Under the pieces are notes generated by a model. It was not told the DNA's origin. It saw only the letters and a program-made list of their open reading frames with translations, and searched no databases. A stretch of 6,651 nucleotides of DNA from Chitinophaga pinensis (GTDB lineage: Bacteria; Bacteroidota; Bacteroidia; UKL13-3). A program made the translations under genes and the position numbers. This document shows positions 1 through 4,507 of this stretch, one piece after another (within the stretch, counting starts at the first letter, position 1; each line of letters begins with the position of its first letter). Where the stretch lies: positions 1-6,651 of the forward strand of contig CAMCQX010000093.1 of NCBI GenBank assembly GCA_945876985.1, read 5' to 3'.

Positions 1-59
1 ATAGCTTAAAATTTATTAAACTTGCCAATTAATTTAATCATTATATCAAATATTATATC

Positions 60-785
60 ATGAGTTTTTTATTTTTAGGACTGCTATTTATTTCACCTTT
101 TTTAGGTTCTTTGGCTGCATTGTATTCTAATAAATACGATGAAAATAAACTAAAATTATTGTTATCGTTTGCGGGTGCTTATTTGTTCTCAATAACTATT
201 ATTAGCTTAATGCCAGAAGTATATTCCAATTCAAATAAATATACGGGCATGTTTATTTTAGCTGGTTTTTGGTTTCAAATATTAATGGAAAAATATTCTA
301 AGGGTATTGAACACGGACATTTTCACTTGCACGATGTTGTTAAAAAACATGTCATTCCATTTGGCATTATTGCGAGTATGTGCTTACATACTTTTTTAGA
401 AGGAATTCCTTTGGGTGCTTTTTTTCAAAGCAATGCTAGTATAAGTTATTCTATTTTGGTGGGAATTGCATTGCACGAATTCCCAGCAGCTTTTGCCTTG
501 GCAATAATCTTAAAAGGTTTAAAATTAAACAATAAAGTAATCATAGCATTGATGACTTTTTATTGCTTGGCTTCACCAATTGGAGCAACTTTAAGTTATA
601 GTTTAAATTATACTGTTCCTGAATTAGTTTTTAATCAATTCATGGCATTTGTAATTGGAACTTTTTTAAATATTTCTACCACTATTTTGTTTGAATCGTC
701 TGAACACCATCGATTCTCAAAACTTAAAACTTATGCAGTTTTAGTGGGTGTTTTCTTTGCGTTAGTAGTAGTTTTTGCGCAGTAA
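60..785 (+). CDS. ZIP family divalent metal transporter
   Basis: This 241-residue, strongly hydrophobic protein is predicted to sit in the inner membrane and move a divalent metal such as zinc, iron or manganese into the cytoplasm. About eight membrane helices are visible (roughly residues 1-22, 34-52, 62-78, 98-120, 128-151, 158-183, 188-210 and 222-240), the usual ZIP number. Helix 4 carries the ZIP signature H110-T-F-L-E114-G115 and helix 5 carries H139-E-F-P-A-A-F-A. The loop between helices 3 and 4 is rich in histidine (H85, H87, H89, H91), as ZIP cytoplasmic loops often are. Position 143, four residues after H139, is Ala, where many ZIPs have a metal-binding His or Glu. The ATG at 60 is used because the first helix begins right there; no ribosome binding site is visible. 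It converges on pyrB. The family is clear; the metal cannot be read from sequence. Confidence 0.9.
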   Translation: MSFLFLGLLFISPFLGSLAALYSNKYDENKLKLLLSFAGAYLFSITIISLMPEVYSNSNKYTGMFILAGFWFQILMEKYSKGIEHGHFHLHDVVKKHVIPFGIIASMCLHTFLEGIPLGAFFQSNASISYSILVGIALHEFPAAFALAIILKGLKLNNKVIIALMTFYCLASPIGATLSYSLNYTVPELVFNQFMAFVIGTFLNISTTILFESSEHHRFSKLKTYAVLVGVFFALVVVFAQ

Positions 786-841
786 AAATTGAAACTTTCT
801 ATTCAATAGTAAGTTTAAAATTTAAACAAAATAATTTCTTA
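786..841 (-). terminator. Candidate terminator in the convergent gap, downstream of pyrB
   Basis: Arms AAACTT (792-797) and AAGTTT (811-816) can pair, with a T/T mismatch and a further CTA/TAG pairing inside (799-801 with 807-809) around a five-base loop. Read leftward, the stem is followed by AATTTTT, giving a run of five U at 788-784 that overlaps the stop codon of the ZIP gene. This fits a weak intrinsic terminator for the leftward trpS-ribF-pyrR-pyrB transcript. The stem is AT-rich, so it would not be very stable. A second inverted repeat, GTTTAAA-A-TTTAAAC (813-827), overlaps the right arm. Rightward, neither stem is followed by a good U run, so a terminator for the ZIP gene is less convincing. 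Confidence 0.4.
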
Positions 842-1765
842 TTATTGTTGGCTTGCCAATAAATACATCACAGCCATTCTAATGGCCACACCATTTTCTA
901 CTTGGTCTAAAATGATGGCATGTTTGCTATCGGCTACATCACTGGTAATTTCTACACCTCTGTTAATTGGTCCGGGATGCATTACTACAATTTCTTTATC
1001 CAATGAATCTAAGCGTTTTTTATCTAAACCATAAAGCATGCTGTATTCACGCAATGAAGGGAAATATTTAATATCTTGACGTTCTAATTGAATACGTAAC
1101 ATATTGGCCACATCACACCAATTAAGGGCTTTCATCAAGTCTGTTTCTACTTTTACACCTAAGCTTTCTATGTGCTTTGGAATTAAAGTTGTTGGTCCGC
1201 AAACCATTACTTCAGCTCCTAATTTTTTCAAACAAATGATATTTGAAATGGCCACCCGTGAATGTAAAATGTCACCTACAATAACCACTTTTTTGCCATT
1301 TACATTTCCAAATTTTTCTCGTATTGAAAATGCATCAAGCAAAGCTTGCGTTGGATGCTCATGAGTTCCATCACCAGCATTGATGATATTAGCATTAATG
1401 TGTTGTGATAAGAAAATAGCCGCTCCTGGAGCAGGATGACGCATCACAACCATGTCAACTTTCATGGCCAAAATATTGTTTACGGTGTCAATTAATGTTT
1501 CGCCTTTTGAAACCGAGGAATAGGAAGCAGCAAAATTTACAGTATCAGCGCTCAATCTTTTTTGTGCCAATTCAAATGAAATTCTTGTGCGAGTAGAGTT
1601 TTCAAAAAAGATATTTGCAATGGTTACATCGCGCAATGAAGGAACTTTTTTAATGGGTCTATTGATAACAGTTTTAAAACCATCGGCTGTTTCAAATATC
1701 AATTCAATATCGTCAACAGTAATGTCTTTTATGCCAAGTAAATGCTTTTGTGTAAATTGTTTCAT
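842..1765 (-). CDS. pyrB: Aspartate carbamoyltransferase catalytic chain
   Basis: Joins carbamoyl phosphate and L-aspartate to form N-carbamoyl-aspartate and phosphate, the committed step of pyrimidine synthesis in the cytoplasm. The 307 residues match the usual catalytic-chain length of about 300-310. Visible hallmarks, in order, are the carbamoyl-phosphate loop S57-T-R-T-R61, the S86-K-G-E-T loop whose Ser and Lys reach into the neighbouring subunit's site, R109-H110, H137-P-T-Q140, D165-I-L-H-S-R170 in the aspartate domain, and H263-P-G-P-I-N-R-G270 near the end. No regulatory chain (pyrI) lies next to it in this window, so a simple trimer like that of Bacillus is possible, though pyrI could be elsewhere. 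The ATG at 1765 follows the pyrR stop after only four bases (TTAA), so the two genes are almost certainly on one transcript and may be translationally coupled. No sign of damage. Confidence 0.97.
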   Translation of the reverse strand: MKQFTQKHLLGIKDITVDDIELIFETADGFKTVINRPIKKVPSLRDVTIANIFFENSTRTRISFELAQKRLSADTVNFAASYSSVSKGETLIDTVNNILAMKVDMVVMRHPAPGAAIFLSQHINANIINAGDGTHEHPTQALLDAFSIREKFGNVNGKKVVIVGDILHSRVAISNIICLKKLGAEVMVCGPTTLIPKHIESLGVKVETDLMKALNWCDVANMLRIQLERQDIKYFPSLREYSMLYGLDKKRLDSLDKEIVVMHPGPINRGVEITSDVADSKHAIILDQVENGVAIRMAVMYLLASQQ

Positions 1766-1769
1766 TTAA

Positions 1770-2309
1770 TTAATTACTTATTATGGATGCAACATCTGCC
1801 TTACTATTTTCTTTCCATTCCACTTTCACTTTGTCGTTTGCCCTTGTATCTACTGTTATTCCCGTGTAATCAGGTTGAATTGGTAAATGACGGCTAAAAC
1901 GCCTGTCAATTAAAACCATGAGTTCTACTTTTTCTGGTCTTCCAAAATCAACTAAAGCATCTAAAGCCGAACGAATGCTGCGACCTGTATAAAGCACATC
2001 GTCAATCAATATCACTTTTTTGCTTTCAACGGTAAAATTAATTTTCATGGCATTGGGAACTATTTGTTCTTTTCCACGTCTAAAATCATCTCTGTAAAAT
2101 GAAATATCTAATTCGCCATAAAGCAATTTTTCGTTTTCAGTTATTTCAACCAAACGCTTTAAAATTCTTCTTGCAAAAAATGTTCCTCGAGGTTGAAGCC
2201 CAATAATGGCAGTGTTTTCAAATGACCCATGTTTTTCAATAAGCTCATAACAAAGCCTATCTATTACAATGCTAAATTGTTTTTTTTCGAGTATAATTTT
2301 ACTGTTCAT
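1770..2309 (-). CDS. pyrR: PyrR: pyrimidine operon regulator / uracil phosphoribosyltransferase
   Basis: A 179-residue type I phosphoribosyltransferase, close in length to the 181-residue Bacillus PyrR and similar along its whole length. The PRPP-binding signature V-I-L-I-D-D-V-L-Y-T-G-R-S is intact, with the flanking PyrR-like stretches G-E-L-D-I-S-F-Y-R-D-D, the P-R-G turn near residue 41 and L-V-D-F-G-R-P after the signature. In Gram-positive bacteria PyrR binds UMP and the pyr mRNA leader to cause attenuation, and it also makes UMP from uracil and PRPP. The position directly before pyrB supports a pyrimidine role. However, the 92 bases upstream show no match to the conserved PyrR-binding RNA element (ARUCCNGNGAGGYU) and no antiterminator/terminator pair, so RNA-level regulation here is unproven. 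The start at 2309 gives the family's normal N terminus; a weak GGAAA lies about a dozen bases before it. Confidence 0.93.
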   Translation of the reverse strand: MNSKIILEKKQFSIVIDRLCYELIEKHGSFENTAIIGLQPRGTFFARRILKRLVEITENEKLLYGELDISFYRDDFRRGKEQIVPNAMKINFTVESKKVILIDDVLYTGRSIRSALDALVDFGRPEKVELMVLIDRRFSRHLPIQPDYTGITVDTRANDKVKVEWKENSKADVASIISN

Positions 2310-2401
2310 TGGTGTTTTCCAATTTCACTTATTTGTATTTTCAAACTACTTTTTATTTTTTAAAAGTAATTTTCTTCCATTGCAAATTTGCACAATTTAT
2401 A
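2310..2401 (-). promoter_or_regulatory. ribF-pyrR gap with a perfect 12-base palindrome
   Basis: This 92-base, AT-rich gap is the longest inside the leftward gene cluster. It contains the perfect palindrome TGCAAATTTGCA at 2381-2392, just after the ribF stop and about 70 bases before the pyrR start. This could be an operator for a dimeric regulator. On the leftward strand the palindrome also contains CAAATTTG, which matches five of the six fixed bases of the Bacteroidota -7 element TAnnTTTG. A TTG lies 22 bases upstream, slightly too far for a good -33 element. Between palindrome and start, ACTTTT and AAAAGT (2364-2369 and 2350-2355) can form a weak hairpin with no U run after it. A pyrR promoter is plausible here but not established. 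Confidence 0.35.
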
Positions 2402-3349
2402 TTAAATAATTGCAACTCCAATTTTATTCAGTATTGCCAATGCATTTTGTTTGTCTAAATGCAATTGATTTTTTAAAGCATCTAAGCCATCAAATTTCTC
2501 TTCATTTCGAAGTTTACTAACAAATTCTATTTTTAAATTTTCTGTATAAATTTCTTTTTCAAAATCAAAAATATTTACCTCAATGCTTCGTCCTTTATCC
2601 TTTATTGTAGGGTTATTACCAATGTTTAACATGCCACCAAAACGTGCTTTATTATACCAAACCCAAACTGCATAAACTCCATCTTGTGGTATTAATTTAT
2701 ATGAATTTTCTACTTCAATATTGGCAGTTGGATAACCAATTGTTCTTCCTAATTGATTTCCTTTAATTACTTTTCCTTCCAAACTATAACTATTTCCCAA
2801 GTATTTTTGAGCAGTTTGAATATCATTGTTTAAAAGTGCTTGCCTTATTTTAGTTGAACTTACTGCTATTTCATCTATATCTTGTTCTGGAATTTCTTCC
2901 ACTTCAAATTCATAAAGTGATGCAGAATTTTTTAAATGCTCAAAAGAACCTTCCCTGTTTTTTCCAAATCTATGGTCGTAACCAATTACTAAGGTATTGG
3001 TTTTAATTTTATTAACTAATATATTTCTGATAAATTGTTCCGAACTTAAGCGTGAAAACTCTTTAGTAAAAGGTAGAATAATTAAATGGTCAATTCCTGC
3101 TTTCTCTAATAAATTTATTTTTTCATTTAAAGTACTTAACAATTGTAAACCATGGTCAAGTGGCAAAAGCACTATTCTTGGATGTGGTTCAAAAGTAATA
3201 ATTACTGATTCCCCATTTTTTATAGAAGCTATTTGTTTTAAACGTTCAATTATTTTTTTATGAGCCATGTGAACACCGTCAAAAGTGCCTTGACTTACAA
3301 TGGCATTTTTGATTGCTGGAATTTCATCAATATTATAATGTACTTTCAT
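2402..3349 (-). CDS. ribF: Bifunctional riboflavin kinase / FAD synthetase
   Basis: Converts riboflavin to FMN and FMN to FAD using ATP, supplying all flavoenzymes in the cytoplasm. At 315 residues it has the usual two-domain length. The N-terminal adenylyltransferase domain (about 1-180) shows G21-T-F-D-G-V-H-M-A-H30, the variant HIGH motif, then F53-E-P-H-P, G123-Y-D-H-R-F-G and the S164-S-T-K-I-R169 motif. The C-terminal flavokinase domain (about 185-315) shows G201-R-T-I-G-Y-P-T-A-N-I211, D223-G-V-Y-A-V228, N242-I-G-N-N-P-T and E257-V-N-I-F-D-F263, whose Glu corresponds to the catalytic base. Two small oddities are Ala29 where H-x-G-H is usual and Asn259 where His is frequent. It starts 36 bases after trpS with no terminator or promoter match in the gap, so co-transcription with trpS is likely. 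No Shine-Dalgarno sequence is visible. Confidence 0.96.
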   Translation of the reverse strand: MKVHYNIDEIPAIKNAIVSQGTFDGVHMAHKKIIERLKQIASIKNGESVIITFEPHPRIVLLPLDHGLQLLSTLNEKINLLEKAGIDHLIILPFTKEFSRLSSEQFIRNILVNKIKTNTLVIGYDHRFGKNREGSFEHLKNSASLYEFEVEEIPEQDIDEIAVSSTKIRQALLNNDIQTAQKYLGNSYSLEGKVIKGNQLGRTIGYPTANIEVENSYKLIPQDGVYAVWVWYNKARFGGMLNIGNNPTIKDKGRSIEVNIFDFEKEIYTENLKIEFVSKLRNEEKFDGLDALKNQLHLDKQNALAILNKIGVAII

Positions 3350-3385
3350 ACTGGGATAAATGTTTTTAAAAAATTAAAATTTACC

Positions 3386-4390
3386 CTAATAAAATTTTGT
3401 AAAACCTATCATTTCTCTTGCAGTAGCAATGGTTTTGCTTGCACTTTCTCTGGCTTTCTCCGCACCCATTTTTGCTATTTTCCCTAACATTTCATCATTA
3501 CCACTTATTTCATCTATTCTTTGCTTAATTGGAAAAATAAACGTTGACATGTCTTCGGCAAGTTGCTTTTTTAAATCACCATAACGAATGCTACAATCGT
3601 CAAAAGTTGTTTTATAATAGCTAATTACTTCTTGGCTTGAAACCAATGTCATTAAATCAAATAAATTTTGAACAGCTTGGCTAGGTTTAGAGTTTGGCTC
3701 CGTTGGAGAAACATCGCTCACCGCTTTCATTATTTTTTTTCTAACAGTTGCATCGTCATCATTTAAATTGATTACGGTATTATCGCCATCACTTTTACTC
3801 ATTTTTCCGCCACCTTGTAATCCTGGAACTTTTACTAACTGATTGCCATAATTAAAAGCTTGTGGTTCGGGAAATAGCTCATTATTATAAATTCTATTGA
3901 ACCTATTTCCAAAAGTTCTAGCCATTTCCAAATGTTGTTCTTGGTCTTTACCTACTGGTACTTTCAGCGCTTTATGAATTAAAATATCGGCAGCCATTAA
4001 AACTGGATAGGTTAATAAACCCGCATTGATATTATTAGGATGTGATTTTACTTTTTCTTTAAATGAAGTTACCCGTTCTAATTCGCCTTTATAAGCATGC
4101 ATATTTAATAATAAGTACAACTCTGCTATTTCGGGTAAATCACTTTGAATATATATTGTACAAGCTTCTGGGTCAATTCCACAAGCAATATATTCAGCCA
4201 AAACTTGCTTTACATTTTGATGTAAATCTTTAGGATTGGGATGGGTTGTTAATGAATGAAAATCTGCAATAAAAAAATAACAATTATATTCATGCTGCAT
4301 TTTTATAAAATTTTTTACAGCACCCATATAATTTCCTAAATGTAAATTTCCTGTTGGTCTGATTCCGCTAACTACTATTTCTTTATTCAT
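3386..4390 (-). CDS. trpS: Tryptophanyl-tRNA synthetase
   Basis: Class I aminoacyl-tRNA synthetase that activates tryptophan with ATP and loads it onto tRNA-Trp in the cytoplasm. The 334 residues fit the bacterial length of about 325-340. The HIGH-type motif appears as G14-N-L-H-L-G-N20 and the second ATP-binding signature as K196-M-S-K-S200. Between them are the N-terminal G9-I-R-P-T-G14 strand, Y128-P-V-L-M-A-A-D-I-L in the tryptophan pocket and V146-G-K-D-Q-E-Q-H-L-E155, all typical of bacterial TrpRS. The ATG at 4390 leaves exactly the short leader (M-N-K-E-I-V-V-S-G-I) that the family has before its first motif. It is the first gene of the leftward cluster and shares a 117-base divergent gap with the protease gene. 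No tryptophan-rich leader peptide or T-box-like structure fits in that gap. Confidence 0.97.
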   Translation of the reverse strand: MNKEIVVSGIRPTGNLHLGNYMGAVKNFIKMQHEYNCYFFIADFHSLTTHPNPKDLHQNVKQVLAEYIACGIDPEACTIYIQSDLPEIAELYLLLNMHAYKGELERVTSFKEKVKSHPNNINAGLLTYPVLMAADILIHKALKVPVGKDQEQHLEMARTFGNRFNRIYNNELFPEPQAFNYGNQLVKVPGLQGGGKMSKSDGDNTVINLNDDDATVRKKIMKAVSDVSPTEPNSKPSQAVQNLFDLMTLVSSQEVISYYKTTFDDCSIRYGDLKKQLAEDMSTFIFPIKQRIDEISGNDEMLGKIAKMGAEKARESASKTIATAREMIGFTKFY

Positions 4391-4412
4391 TTTATTTGTA
4401 AAATATTGGTTG

Positions 4413-4442
4413 CAAAATAACTTTTAAATACACAAACTACAA
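4413..4442 (-). promoter_or_regulatory. Candidate Bacteroidota-type promoter for trpS
   Basis: Read leftward, TTATTTTG (4420-4413) matches five of the six fixed bases of the -7 element TAnnTTTG. It is preceded by TTG (4442-4440) at a 19-base spacing, the expected position of the -33 element. The predicted transcript would start some 15 bases before the trpS ATG. The match is imperfect, and AT-rich DNA gives chance matches, so this is a moderate call supported mainly by position. Confidence 0.4.
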
Positions 4443-4460
4443 TCGTATTTATGTAAGGCA

Positions 4461-4489
4461 TTGTTTTTTAAAAACTTATTATATATTTG
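4461..4489 (+). promoter_or_regulatory. Bacteroidota -33/-7 promoter for the M36 protease gene
   Basis: TATATTTG at 4482-4489 is a full match to the Bacteroidota -7 consensus TAnnTTTG, and TTG at 4461-4463 lies 18 bases upstream as a -33 element, within about a base of the usual spacing. The ATG at 4508 follows the -7 element by 18 bases, so the 5' leader would be only about ten bases long. No purine-rich ribosome binding site is present, which is common in this phylum. This is the best promoter match in the window. Confidence 0.6.
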
Positions 4490-4507
4490 AGAATAATTAA
4501 AAACCAA

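Noticed and set aside
40..60. Direct repeat ATTATATCA (40-48 and 52-60) running into the ZIP start codon
   Set aside because: A nine-base, nearly pure A/T repeat in AT-rich DNA is easily due to chance, and no promoter pattern goes with it. The segment 1-59 otherwise shows nothing I can support.
1104..1769. Two + strand open frames (86 and 60 codons) opposite pyrB
   Set aside because: They lie entirely or almost entirely within the well-supported pyrB gene on the other strand, resemble no known family, and have no start context.
2342..2348. TAGTTTG on the - strand as a -7 promoter element for pyrR
   Set aside because: The spacing inside the motif is one base short of TAnnTTTG, and no TTG lies at the proper distance upstream.
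2350..2369. ACTTTT/AAAAGT hairpin before pyrR as an attenuator terminator
   Set aside because: The stem is short and almost all A/T, and it is followed by TAGTTTG rather than a U run, so it would not act as an intrinsic terminator.
2997..3487. Two + strand open frames (88 and 75 codons) opposite ribF and the end of trpS
   Set aside because: Antisense shadows of clearly identified genes; their composition is what the reverse frame of those genes would give.
4391..4507. Possible T-box or small leader peptide controlling trpS
   Set aside because: The stretch before trpS is too short for a T-box, lacks the conserved T-box sequence, and no tryptophan-rich short frame is present.
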